Assembly (NCBI RefSeq): GCF_022965805.1
Contig: NC_133103.1
Span: 48,925,693-48,989,692, forward strand
Direction: 5' to 3'
From: Primulina eburnea
Lineage: Eukaryota; Streptophyta; Magnoliopsida; Lamiales; Gesneriaceae
DNA length: 64,000 nt
The position numbers and the translations under genes were made by a program. Each line of letters opens with the position of its first letter. The stretch's first letter is position 1. Below, piece by piece: positions 48,468 to 60,490 of the stretch. The notes beneath the pieces were generated by a model. The model did not search any database. It was not told the DNA's origin and saw nothing but the letters and a program-made list of their open reading frames with translations.

Positions 48468-48565
48468 TTCTAAAAATAGAGCTGAAATCATCATTTAAAA
48501 TATATATATTTTTTGGAAAATATACCAAACAGTTAATAAATGTTCCTAAAATCATCATTGATTAA

Positions 48566-48746
48566 GAGCTAGTCTCATATGAGGCCGTCTCACGGGTCAT
48601 AATCTGTGAGACGGGTCAACCATACCCATATTCACAATAAAAAGTAATACTCTTAGCATAAAAAGTAATACTTTTTCATGGTGACCCAAATAAGATATCC
48701 GTCTCACAAATACGATCCGTAGGACCGTCTCTCACAAATTTTTACC
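48566..48746 (-). mobile_element. GTGAGAC-type MITE, inverted neighbour
   Basis: A 181-bp reverse copy with a perfect 9-bp target duplication ATTGATTAA (48557-48565 and 48747-48755). It stands about 100 bp from the copy at 48286-48467 in the opposite orientation, so the pair could form a long stem if transcribed. Confidence 0.92.
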
Positions 48747-48755
48747 ATTGATTAA

Positions 48756-49740
48756 TTGTCTTGAAAGCACAAAATAATATTCCCAAAACAAAATTGAATG
48801 AATTAAGTAGGATATGACTGTAACATAAATATTTCGAAATACATCCTTGATTAAATACATCGATTTAAATATATAATATCTCAAGTCAGCATTGATTATT
48901 GGTCTCGATTTAAGTTATTCAAGAACAATTACCAAAATATATTACTTACAAAATCAATCATCCAAAATACACACAAAATTATTTAAATATCACAATCAAC
49001 CTTGATTAAATATCTTAAATTTTAATAATATTATATACGAAATATAATATTTATATCGCACGTGTGAAATACTACACTAATAATAATAACAGTATTTGTA
49101 GAAATAATAATAATATTATTATAGAATCATCAATAATAACATCATCTTTCTAATTTTTATTATGATTAATATGTTAATTAAAATAATCTCCAAAGCAATT
49201 AGATCTCTAAGTGAAAATGTAGTTTAATTCTTTTATTTCAGTTTAAATCTGATTAAAAATGTTGAAAACTAGATTTCCCAATTTTATTTAAAATTATTGG
49301 ATAATTATCAAGGGACACTGCAAATTTGGTTACATATGTTTATTTTTCTTGATTTTGGTTTTATATATTATCGAATTTCAGTTCAGTATGTTATCTTTAA
49401 ATTTTTTTGTTACAGACTTATGCATTTTCCACATATTATATCTTTGTCACTTACATGAAAAAACAACTAAAATTGTAAAAATTTGATATACACATAATTG
49501 AAAATTTTATATACGAGAAAAACATATCGAATCAAAGTTACGAAGTCTCTCCCAAAGAAAAATGAACTGAAAACTGCAGAAATTGTGCCAACATAAATAA
49601 TAATAAATGGAAAAGGGAGAAGGTTACAGTTTTATTGTTTTCAACACTTTAAAAGAACATGTTTATGAGCTGATTGTGCCTAAAAAAATGTGTGCTAACT
49701 ATTGAGTAATCAATCATATATATGATTGTATACTCGCTCA
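48756..49740. other. AT-rich spacer between the ERD2 promoter side and the UBP 3' end
   Basis: Very AT-rich, with short TAATAATAA runs. No reading frame or repeat family was recognised. The last part may be UBP 3' UTR. Confidence 0.4.
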
Positions 49741-49989
49741 GGTCTCTCAGTCTCTCAATATAGAACACCAACAAGCCAGATCATATTGTAATAATTTCGA
49801 AGCCCAGCTCGAAAACCTCTTCGTTTTCCCAGATGCTTGGAGAGTAGCTTGTCGCACCCGAAAAATGGCAATAGGGACGTTCTGTGACTATAAAAAGTAT
49901 AGTTGAGCTGATGAAAGCTGGAGGGTTTTCCCTCCCAAAGGGCGCTACGCGGAAACCATGACAAACAATACAACAAAACACGAGTATTC

Positions 49990-52900
49990 TCAAGTTCCTT
50001 CATAGAACAAAATGTAGGCGTCGCAGCTAAGAACTTCTTCCAATGAAACTTGACGAACGTGAGTATCACTGGCATAATACCAAATGGTGCTATCTCCTTG
50101 GCCTCCTCTCACGTATGCCACATAATGGCCACTCCTCATACTTCCACTGTGCTCGACTGCTCCAAGGAGACGGTAAGTGTGCTTTTCTCCATTGGTGCAC
50201 CTACAGATATAATTTGAAGAGCACAAGAAGAGATCGTCGAAATTTTATGCAAAGAAATGTAACAGTATCAGCCACTTGAAGGCCGGCACATGACAAATTC
50301 TATCATGAAGGCAAGATTCTGAGGTCGTAGAATGTAAGGAATTTCTCAACAAGATAGGCGTAACATCGAATAATAACAAGGTACAAAAAATAATATCAAT
50401 TTGACATGTGTGTGAATTGACTTCGGGAATGTATTCTACATACAATACACTTGCTTAATCAGTTTCACGATATACCTCTTCGCATGTGTCTATAATTGAT
50501 AATTTGGTTGACAATCAAGTAACCATACATGTGATCAAGTGAATTAAACATAGGGAACACAAATGAAAATGTAATTTAATTGAATTCAACACAGAAAGCA
50601 CAATATGAATACGAAAGTATTTTGAAATTTGCATGTTTTATACCATAAGAATTTCTCCTCAGTCCCCACAATACACAATCAACTCAAACAAATTTCACAA
50701 ACATTCATGTTGCATGAGAAATTTTTTATCGAAACAAATTGAGGTTCTTTTTTATGTTTCCAGGTTAACTGAAACAGTACAATGGTGTTAGAACCCGTTT
50801 TATAATCTCCTTCATGAACCAATTATCTTTGAGTCATAAGTCATGAAATAATGGTGTTCATGCCTGAAAGTAAGATATTACTACTTTTCACATCCATAAA
50901 CTTCAAACCAGTATTGAGAAGAAAAAAATCAGATAAATGCGTAGCTAGTTCGATAGCAAATTAATTTTTGAAGAGCACTGTGCAATTCAAAAGAAATCTC
51001 AAACAATATTTTTTGGGACAATCAATGCGAAAAAATACAAAAAACATATAAATATCTTAATTTCAATACGAGTCCAGGTACATGGTGCCTTCATCTTCAA
51101 ATATATATGGTAACATAAATTGCATCGAGTTCACATTCATGGTATTGAGTAACGCATCAAGTTCACATTCATGGTATTGAGTAATGATGACTCGCATTGT
51201 GGGGGTTGAAAACCACACAAAAATAACAAAAAAATGTCTGCGTGGTTAGATTCAAACTCTCGCAGTAATCTAGCCTTCTGATGATTGACAATTAAAAGGT
51301 TCAACTTTCGCAACCAGAGTTTGCCCAATGCCACCAAAATGGTTAAATAACATCAAATATCTCTAATACCATAGTTCACCAAATTATACAAGTCGAAGAA
51401 AAATATACCTGGGATTCAGATATGGATTAAGATCAATTGTCTCTCTGAAATTCACATGCCCGTTTAATTTACTCAAGCGACCTCGAGAATCTTGGCTGAA
51501 TCTCTTTAAATGGACTGTCAACACAGAAGGAGCCTTGTTGATTAGTACACTCTTAGTCGCGTCCCTCTTTACTTTCAAACTCTTCGAGTCCACCTCCTCC
51601 CCCTCACTCACTTCTGATTCACATTTTCCAGGCAATAAATCAGTTTCAGTAAGCCCAACACTATCAGCATCACGTTTACCACAGCATGAATCAAGAATTT
51701 GACTATTTAAACTCGAACTTTCTGACAGACCATGACACAAATTTGGCATCATGGACACGTGGTTTTCTGATTGACAAGCTATCATATTCATCTTGGTTTC
51801 CTGATGGTTGCTACGCATGCTATTGCCCATATCACGCGTCTCCTGATTGTGAGGCAACAACCCGCCATCAGAACCATCAAATCCATCTTTTTCCAATATC
51901 CCATTGATCTCAACTTCATGGAGATTATTGTCGCAGCACTTCAATGGACCATTTGGATTGATATCATCACTACCATTTGGCACTATTTTGGCTTTAAGCT
52001 TTCGCAATTTCCTCCTTGTTCCTTGTTGCAAAACTTTTGCGCAATTATCACATTGCCAAGCATGCTCATCCTTGAAAAGATGCTCAGGCTTTGTAAAAAA
52101 GGCCAAACAACTCTCAACCGACACGGGAGCATCAGAATTATCAACCTCACCAGGATCAGAATCACTACTATTTCCCACTACTCCATTCTTAACAGCATCA
52201 GTTGCCTCACAAGCACGATATGAGGGCCCAAGCTCCAAGGTAACTTCAGGTTCATTGAATAAGTCTCCAAAGCCATCAAATTCTTGAGAACCTTGTGCAT
52301 CACCGACCACTTCTGACGATATCTCAATTTCTTCTCCCAATAACTCAAAGCTAGTTGAAACATCTTTGTAAGGAAGCAAAATAACTTCAGATTCCTTAAC
52401 CTGTGATGGGTTTTCATTGTCCCCGCCAGAAGAGCACACATCAATAGTTGAATCATTAAAACAGACTTGACTGCATAATTCTGAGCTATGACCTATTACA
52501 GCATTGAGCTGGACCACTTCCTTGGTCAAAGAATGGTCAGCAGAGAGCTTCTCATCAGATTGAGAAATTTCATTTCGCTTCACCACATATTGTGAAGATG
52601 CATCTTGTTGGCGGGTTGATATACCTTGTTCAAGAGGATCAAACTGACAGGAACTATCCAAGGGCATTGTCGAAACAGCACATTCACATTCCAAATTACT
52701 CCCAATCCTAGAGTCTAAAGTATTGGGTAATGAGACATGATTCTGAAAGACATTATTATCTGCAGAGCCCTGGTCTGCTGACATTTCAAAAGTTTCTGAG
52801 GCACCATCACAGTCATTTGACACTTGATTTGGCTCAAGGTAATCCAACCATGTCAAAACATCCAATGAGACTGACTGCTCTCCAACATTATTAATTTTGG

Positions 52901-54410
52901 GATGGTTTTTTGCTTCTTGACCATCTGAAAGATATTGCTGTGCTAAACCCATATCAAGAGCAGTAGTATTTAAATCAATGGACATTGACAATGCAGAATC
53001 ACCTGGAAGCTCTGCAGGCTGTAATCTAGGATGCACTTCACTGAAAGAGTCAACAAAAGTTGATTGATCAGAAACACTTTCTGCTGGAAGAATAGGTGCA
53101 TCTCTGTTAACTTTGGAGCGAGTCCTCCCACCTTGCTTTGGAGGCGGTTTGATCTTCTTGCCCCGGGTGACAGGTTGTGCCCGCTTGGGTGAAGGTTGCT
53201 TAGTAGGAATTGGCAATGAGAGGTCCAAAAAGGGTTCGTAAATTGTTGAAGAGTGCCCACATTCCAAACAACTAACAGTGCTTGAAAGCTGTCCGCCAAA
53301 GATGGCATCTACAAATGTCGGCTTTTCTATAGAAGTTGTCCCATCAGCCAACGAAGATTTGACTTGCTTACTAGCACTCATCTCTTCAGTACGCAAACCA
53401 TCAAGCAAACATCTAAGTAACTCATGGCTATCATGTTGCTGATATCCCCTAAACTGAGGAGCCTTGCTACATAGACTACCAAATAAAGATTTTGGATTTA
53501 TCACACCTTTTAAACCAGCTTCAGCCCTCGTTTCCAAGAAAAGCTTTCTCAGAGAAGCACTAAGTGGACCAACAGACTCATCAAACTTAAATAGGTAATC
53601 CCGCAACTGATTTATTGCTAATAAATTCTGCATTATCGAATTAAAGAAACAGGTATTTCCCAAATTAATTAAACCTTTTACTGAATAGCCAACTCTTTCA
53701 TCTGCCATGTTGGATACAGAGTAGTCCGATTTCATTGCACTAGTTTCACTCCCACTTCCAAACCAGACATCCTCCACGTTTATAGCAGACCCTTCACTTG
53801 GTTGAGCTTTCAGCATTTTAGTAACCTCCTGTATGACATTCTTGCGATCATCCATGTCTTCCTGCTTTCCAAAAGTAACTAATTTACCGCAAGGGAAACA
53901 CCATAACAGTTGAAGATTTTCAAAATGTATGGCCAACGGATGATGATTCTGTTTTGCATGCCGAACAGCATGGCTGTGAGGCGTGGTTGGTAATCCAATG
54001 CCTCCGCAAGAGAAATGCCCACATCCCAAACAAATCCAAATTGCTTTCGACTGTGATTTTGAATTAATTCCTCCTTTTTTCCCTGGTTTGTTTTTTCCTT
54101 TACTTGCTCGTCTATCCAAGGCACTTCCTCTACAATCTTCACATGTGAAATGCCCTGATGGATCGAGTTTGGCAGAAAGTTTGTCCAAATCAATCCCTCT
54201 ATCAATATGAGAACATACTCCTCTTTCTTTAACAACTGCAACTCCATCATTGTCAGGAGCTTCAGCATTGATACCGCATTGTTCGGGTTTTATTTTGGGA
54301 GAAGGTGCAGGGACACGCTTGCATTGATCGGGATGTATTTTAGAAGAAGGTGCGGGGACACGCTTCTCTTTATGAACGGTTCTTGGTTTCTTCTTAACCT
54401 TCTTCGCCAT
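49990..54410 (-). CDS. Ubiquitin-specific protease with ZnF-UBP domain (UBP1/UBP2 type)
   Basis: Two exons, 54410-51409 and 50200-49990, join in phase (CCC AG|GTATAT donor, CTGTAG acceptor) to 1070 aa. It is a cysteine isopeptidase that removes ubiquitin from proteins. Residues 66-180 form a Cys/His-rich ZnF-UBP domain ([31 protein letters not shown]). The catalytic Cys254 lies in [12 protein letters not shown], the QQHDSHELL box follows, then a CLECGHSS zinc ribbon half. After a roughly 400-residue low-complexity acidic insert come a second C-x2-C pair (CDNC) and LTVHLKRFS. Exon 2 supplies the catalytic His1026 (SGHYVAYV) and Asp1046 (WYYASD). The protein is somewhat longer than the Arabidopsis UBP1/UBP2 proteins as I recall them, mainly in the insert. 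Residues 16-45 are a tandem duplication. A 3' splice site just before the ATG (54417/54416) suggests a leader intron. Confidence 0.93.
51122..51186. repeat. Two-copy ~33-bp tandem repeat in the UBP intron
   Basis: GTTCACATTCATGGTATTGA is repeated directly, with CGCATCAA or TGCATCGA before each copy. It lies within the 1.2-kb intron 50201-51408 and looks like a simple replication slippage product. Confidence 0.85.
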
Positions 54411-55290
54411 TATTACCTAACACATATCCAAGAAAACAAAAAATAATAAACACAAACTAAAATAAGCAAACGAAAACATATCACATATAATTTAAAACAC
54501 CAACAAACCCATATATATAAAACATTGATAGATATAAACTTGCTAACAAGAAATCATAGTGGCTGAAACAAACCGAATCAGGACTTATAGCTCTGCCAAA
54601 AATCGCAAACAAGATAATACATAACCAGAAAAAAAAATCACCAAGAAAAATCAATCAAATTAATCGGACATAATAACAGGCTAAAACACTTATGGCAAAA
54701 GAATAATCATGAACTGAGTCATCAATCTACGACTGCACAAGAGCCAAACTATCCAAGAAGTCCAAACGGCAAAATCAACAAGTAAACAAATAATCAAGAT
54801 TCCTCTTCCTATCAATCAATCCAATAATTAAGCTCATCATCTAACATTCCCAGATAAAATTTTCAATCACAATCCATCACATTTAATAAAGAAAACAGAG
54901 GTAAAGCTGAAAAAAAAAAATAAACGGCGCAAGAACCAGCCTGAAGTTGTAAAGCAAAATAATTTCTCGATTATCTTCGATGTGAAGTAAGAAAATTTAA
55001 GGAAAAATAAAGCCCAGATGTCAGAAGTTTAAGATCTATGCCCAAAACAATTATTAATTATTTTTGTAAAAAAATACTGTTCTATGTATTTTAAAGGGTT
55101 TTTGGGTAACCCCTTTTCTCTCGCTCTGACGCTAGAATGGGAGTGTGTGACAGAGCGACGGTAAGGAAAGAGAGGCTATATGGAAGGTAAAAAGCAGCAG
55201 TAGAAATTATAAATACTCTGTGATTATTTTTGGATCAGATTATACGACCATATTAATAAATATTTTTATACATAATCAACGGTCCAAAAT
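54411..55290 (-). other. Putative UBP 5' leader and promoter region
   Basis: No reading frame is found. A TTAG|GTAATA acceptor directly upstream of the ATG suggests that a leader exon lies further up. The stretch 55,080-55,200 contains CT-rich CTTTTCTCTCGCTCTGACGC-like sequence typical of plant leaders or core promoters. Confidence 0.4.
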
Positions 55291-55612
55291 CCATTACATA
55301 ACGATCAAACATTTATATATTATATAAATGTCATTATTTTAAATACGAAAGATAAATGAAACTAAACGAGAATCAATTTTAAGTGTGTATCGACTATAAT
55401 CATATCTGGATTCACTCAAGAAACGAGCCCATGAAAAGGCGGGCCGAATTCCATTATATAATGGTGAAACATTTGGAGTGTAATATAAATGTCATTATTT
55501 TAAATGCGAAAGAGAGATGAAACTAAACGAGAATTGATTTTAAGTGTGTATCGACCATATTCATATCTGGATTCACTCGGAAAACGAGCCAATGAAAAAA
55601 TCATTATATCCT
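55291..55612. repeat. Two-copy ~160-bp tandem repeat
   Basis: The unit from CCATTA(C/T)ATAA through AAATGTCATTATTTTAAAT, AAACTAAACGAGAAT, TTTTAAGTGTGTATCGAC and CATATCTGGATTCACTC occurs at 55291 and 55451. The copies differ at scattered sites. No coding frame. Confidence 0.85.
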
Positions 55613-55976
55613 TAGATCAGTGCAAGACCGAGTCTGCGCGTCTTTAAAAAAAATGAATATTACTATTTAATTTCAAAAGTTTATGATTGTGAGGGTATCG
55701 AAAGAGTGTTTGCAAACTCTAAAAAAATATTATAAATGTTGTCATATTAAATTTGTGAAGAAAAATCGATAATCACTTTTCTTAGAAGTTGCGAACACTC
55801 TTTCAACTACCATAAGCAACTATAAATCTATTTATTTTCAATAAACTAGTGTATGCAATATTCAAAATGTTTTGCACTGATATTCATCATTCCCAAAATA
55901 TTTAAAAGATGATGACATATATTTCTCTTATTAAATCTTGAAATTGCTGATAAATTCTCATAAGAAAGTATATATA

Positions 55977-56130
55977 TGTGATACCTCTTGTCCCACATCT
56001 TAAAAATTAAAGATTTAAAATGAGTTTATAATGGACTACAATGGACTTATATAGCAACTTGGATTAATCATTTTCGTAAAACGAGGACGGATACGAATTA
56101 GTTGCTATAGAGACCCATTTTACAGTTACG
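55977..56130 (+). mobile_element. LTR fragment of the TGTGATACC TRIM family
   Basis: The block TGTGATACCTCTTGTCCCAC..GTTTATAATGGACTACAATG..GCAACTTGGATTAATCATTT..GTTGCTATAGAGACCCATTT is the LTR of the element at 29735-30285 in the opposite orientation. It decays after 56,130 and has no partner LTR. Confidence 0.75.
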
Positions 56131-56536
56131 CAATAATAAGTATGTTCAAGATTTGAAAACATGAAAAGTTAATATATATTTTTTTTATGTAAGTCTTTAA
56201 CAATTTCGGGATTTCACAAAAATTGGGTTTTATGTACATTATAATTTTTTTTTTGAAAGTTATAATTTATTTTGTTTATTCTAATCATTTGATCAGTCCA
56301 TTTACAATATAATATGTTTTATTCGCATTTCTAGTAGAAATGTGCATTCTCCCGCATATTTTTCAAATAGTGTTCCTACTATCTATTGACCAATATATTT
56401 ACTGTACTAATATGATTTCAGCGGTGGTCTTCCATCAATTGGTATTAGAGAAATGAACTTTGTTTCTTTAAAGCCTAATATTTTCCTGGTTTAGCTCTAA
56501 CAGTAGGATGATTAGCAATAATAGACCTATATATAT

Positions 56537-57345
56537 TGATACCCTGGAAAGGGCTCGGGTCATTCTTGGACTCGAGCGGAAAGAGAACTTACACGAGTCA
56601 AATTCCAAATTGCTGGGAAGAGTAGAGCATGGGTAAAATTTGACCAGGGTTCTCCAGCCCGACCAAGGTGACCAGAGTTCTCCAGCCCGACCAGGATTCT
56701 CCAGCCCGACCAGGGTGACCAGGGTTCTCCACAAGACCCGAACAGTGTCTATGCACTATAATCGAGGTCATCTTCTTCAGCAGCCGGGCAGGGAGATGCC
56801 TGGGCTCTACTCACCCCGGGCAACCAGAAGCTCGGGCTCTCATGCAAGCTCCCGGGAACTTTCTACTCGGACTACCTCGAGAAGCGCACCCCACTCGAGT
56901 GTATCGGTATGGGCAGTCTTATCTGTCAGAACTACAAGGGTTTGGCGTGTCAGAGAAGCTATCAGAGGTAGGATGCGCTTGACAGGAAGTCAACATCAAA
57001 GGCTATGAGTTGTAGGTGTACACGCAAGTCGAGGTAATCATCATTACTTCTCCTACTATAAATAGCAGGTATTTTTCTCATTTAAAGGGGGGCTGAATCC
57101 TGAGTATTGACACTCACATATATTCGCACATATATCGCCATTTTCTCTCATCTTCAACCTGCTGACTTAAGCATCGGAGTGGCCACGTCGGACACTCCTC
57201 CGACGCCCATTCACGAGTTACTTTCTTGTTTGCAGGTGTTAATCTCAACCATTACCTTCACTCGAAATTCTCAAATATTATAAATTGTTGGTTCGATCCG
57301 TTGGAGCTCTTTACCCGGCTCACCCATTTCAACGAGACCGCATCA
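56537..57345 (+). mobile_element. Probable solo LTR of a Gypsy-type element
   Basis: An 809-bp unit starts TGATACCCTGGAAAGGGCTC and ends GAGACCGCATCA, with TATAT on both sides as a possible 5-bp target duplication. The AT-rich flanks weaken this. The unit is GC-richer than its surroundings. It contains a TATAAATA box (about 57,057) and a GACTTAAGCATCGGAGTGGC block typical of plant Gypsy LTR ends. The first part carries several CCAGCCCGACCAGG-like iterations. There is no internal domain. Confidence 0.7.
56638..56735. repeat. Short GC-rich tandem iterations within the solo LTR
   Basis: GACCAGGGTTCTCCAGCCC-type units of 17-29 bases occur about five times with small changes. They create an accidental open frame on both strands that is not a gene. 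Confidence 0.8.
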
Positions 57346-57360
57346 TATATATATATACAT

Positions 57361-57376
57361 CATTTTTTTAAAGAAA

Positions 57377-57444
<68 letters not shown>

Positions 57445-57460
57445 TTTCTTTAAAAAAATG
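57361..57460. repeat. Perfect 100-bp palindrome with (AT)n centre
   Basis: The outer 20 bases CATTTTTTTAAAGAAAAATA are exactly the reverse complement of the last 20, and the middle is pure AT repeat, so the whole block is self-complementary. A cruciform or hairpin is possible. Confidence 0.95.
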
Positions 57461-58412
57461 GACATCAAGACCAAGAAACAGCGATGTAATGTGGTGTACT
57501 ATGTTTAAAGTTGAAATAAGTTCTATTGTTTTATATAAAAAAATTTACTGACATAGTCTTGCAATGCTCTCTCCAAAAGGTAGAATTTTTCAAAATTATT
57601 TTTAAATTTTACAAATAATTCTTACTGGATAAAAATTTTAAGATGCTCATCATAAAAGATAGACAGAGCATTGATTTTTTTTTTTAAAGAACTTATTAAT
57701 GTTTACAAATAAATAACATGATACTGAATGTGAAAATTGGATCGAATTATTATGTTTGCCATCGAATTGAAGGATGTCTTAAACATCTAATTGAATATCT
57801 TCTAATTGTTTGAGAGTCTTCTAAACACACTCAACATTATAAGTAGTATTGTATAACTTTTGATGTGTGTGCTTAGAGATATCAAACATCACTATTTACA
57901 GAAATCCATACCATCATCGAGAAATATTGAATTAATTGTGACTTATCATGATGTCATATTTTGTATTTCAAAAGGATGATAAACTTATCAATATATAATT
58001 TATCAGAACAGAATTTTGCACATCTAAATCTATACAAAACTATGGCCGCTAGATATGATAAAGTTTTTGCATAATTATATCTTTTAATTATCATCATATT
58101 AATCACTTAATAGGATAAAATCTGATATTTTGATAATCTTTTCAACATTCTTGCACTTTGCTCATATACATCTTGTCATCAAATGAGTAAACAAAATACA
58201 CAAATCATATTGATAGGTCCCCTAAAGACTAGTACTATCTCTATGTATCACGATGTATCATGCTTCTCGAACCGAAATAACTTAATGAATAAATTTTATG
58301 TTTATTCAAGGTCTAACTTTAATGATATTTTTCAAATGTGTACACAAATAAAAAATATGAGAAAAACATCATAACAAAGTTTTATATAACTGAATTTGTT
58401 CTTATAACAAAA

Positions 58413-59938
58413 TTACATAGATGAACCAAGTCCGATACTTTCTACATGATCCTTAAATTTATGTGGTGGCATGTCTTTAGTCAAATTATCAACAATCATC
58501 AATTCAATGCTAATGTGTTCGATAACCACCGTCTTATCTTTAACACGCTCTCTTATGGATAAATACTTAATGTACTTGCTTTGACTTTCACTTTTTTTTA
58601 TTAGCCATAAAAACAACATTTGAATTGTCACAAAATATAATCAATGACTCATAAATATAATCCACGTTTCTAAATCCCGAAATGAAACTTTTCATCCAAA
58701 CACCATGTGAGATAGCTTAAAACAATATACGAACACGGCCTTCATAGTGGAAGTATAAGTCAAAGTTTGCTTGTGTTTCTCCATGATAAAACTCCACTAG
58801 CTAGCAAGAAAATATATCCAAAAGTAGATTTTCTTGAATCAATTCAGCCATCTTAGTCTGACTCAGAGTAGCCAATCACTCCAAATTCTCACTTCGTCTG
58901 AACATAAGCGTGCGGTCTTTGTTTTCTTGAAAGTACCTCATAACTTTCTTTGCAGCTTTCTAGTGGTTCATACCCGGATTATTGTGATATCTCTCCAACA
59001 TTCCAACCATATATGATATTTCGGTTTAGTGAAAACTTGATCATGCATCAAGCTTCCAACATCAAAATAAAATAAATGTTTTTCATTTGTTCTTTTTCAA
59101 AGTCATTTGTCTGGCATTGATCCAAATTGAATTTGTCAACCTTCACAACGGGAGCCGCACTTGGTGAACAATCATTCATCCGAAATTAATCTAAAAATTT
59201 GTTGATATATATCTATTGTGACAATCCTAAGATCCCTCAGGATCTATCTTTATGTACCTCAATGTCAATGACATAAGATGCATCGCTCATATCTTTTATA
59301 TCAAAGTTTAAATAGAAATTGTTTCACCTCATATAGAAATCCATTCTCATTATTTGGAAGAAATATATCATCCATGTATAGGATAAGGAAACAAATTTCA
59401 CTTTCATTGACCTTCTGGTATATACATTGATCCATAATATTCTCTACGAAAAATATGAACAGATGACATCATGAAATTTTATATACCAGTGACGAGAGGC
59501 TTGTTTCAATCCATATATGAATTTCTTAAGTTCGCATACCAAGTGGTAATTATCACTAGAGGAAAATTCTTCTGTTTGTTTATCTATATCGCTTCCTCTA
59601 TATAACCATCGAGAAACTCTGTTTTCACATTCATTTATTGCAACTCGATGTCAAAATGTACAACTAGTGACATAATTATTTGAAGAGAATTTTTCTTAGA
59701 GAAATGACAAAATGTCTCCTTATAGTCGATTCTTTCCTTTTGAGTGAATCTTATAGCAACGAGTCTTGCTTCATATATTTCAATGATACCAAATGAATCT
59801 CTCTTTGTTTTGAAGACCCATTTGCATCCAACGGTCTTTGCACCATCAGACAACTTAACAAGACCCCAGAATCGATTTGATTTAATCAAATTCATTTATT
59901 TTTTCATGGAATCATACCATAATTTCGATTTACTGTAA
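58413..59938 (-). pseudogene. Copia RNase H and reverse transcriptase remnants (second element)
   Basis: Pieces such as KYIKYLSIRERVKDKTVVIE at 58,631-58,413 match the end of the first element's RNase H. A segment at 59,895-59,635 with KTVGCKWVFKTKRD and ARLVAIRFTQ matches the start of the reverse transcriptase. Frames shift repeatedly between them. Confidence 0.8.
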
Positions 59939-60009
59939 CTCATGGCTTGTGCAAACATTTTAGGGTCATTTTCCGCTCATATGTTTATGTCGTATTCTAT
60001 ATGCGATAC

Positions 60010-60490
60010 TAGGGGTGGGTACGGTACGGTATACCGTACCGAACTACGATACCGTATACCGTACCGAAAATATCGGTATGAAATTTTTTCATACCGATAC
60101 CGATACCGAAAATTCGGTATACCGCACATGCGGTATACCGAATTTTCGGTATGAAAAAAACTCATACCGGTATCGTACCGACACCGAAAATTTTGTCGGT
60201 ATACCGAAAAACCGTCGGTATACCGAAAATATTTTCGGTATACCGACATTTTTTTGGTATACCGAACTTAAATCTAAAAAAAATAATAATAAAAAATTAT
60301 TTTCGGTATTTCGGTATATACCGAAATACCGAAAAAAAAATTATTTCATACCGATACCGATATCGAAAAGTTCGGTACGATATGATACCGTACCGAAATT
60401 TTCGGTATACCGATTTTTTCGGTAAGTTCGGTATTTTTTTCGGCACGGTTTTTCGGTATTTCGGTATTTCGGTATTTTTTCCCACCCCTA
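60010..60490. mobile_element. hAT-type non-autonomous element with CGGTATACCG interior repeats
   Basis: A 481-bp element has ends TAGGGGTGGGTACGG / TTTTCCCACCCCTA and a perfect 8-bp target duplication TGCGATAC (60002-60009 and 60491-60498). Nearly the entire interior is made of CGGTATACCG, ACCGATACCG and TTTCGGTAT iterations on both strands, giving several spurious Arg/Tyr-rich frames. It is inserted in the second Copia element. Confidence 0.93.

Noticed and set aside
51686..52287. Plus-strand frames of 73-150 residues
   Set aside because: Antisense shadows of the large UBP exon.
56468..57008. Frames of 88 and 122 residues with repeated Leu-Gln-Pro-Asp or Trp-Arg-Thr units
   Set aside because: They follow the short GC-rich tandem units of the solo LTR and have no homology that I recognise.
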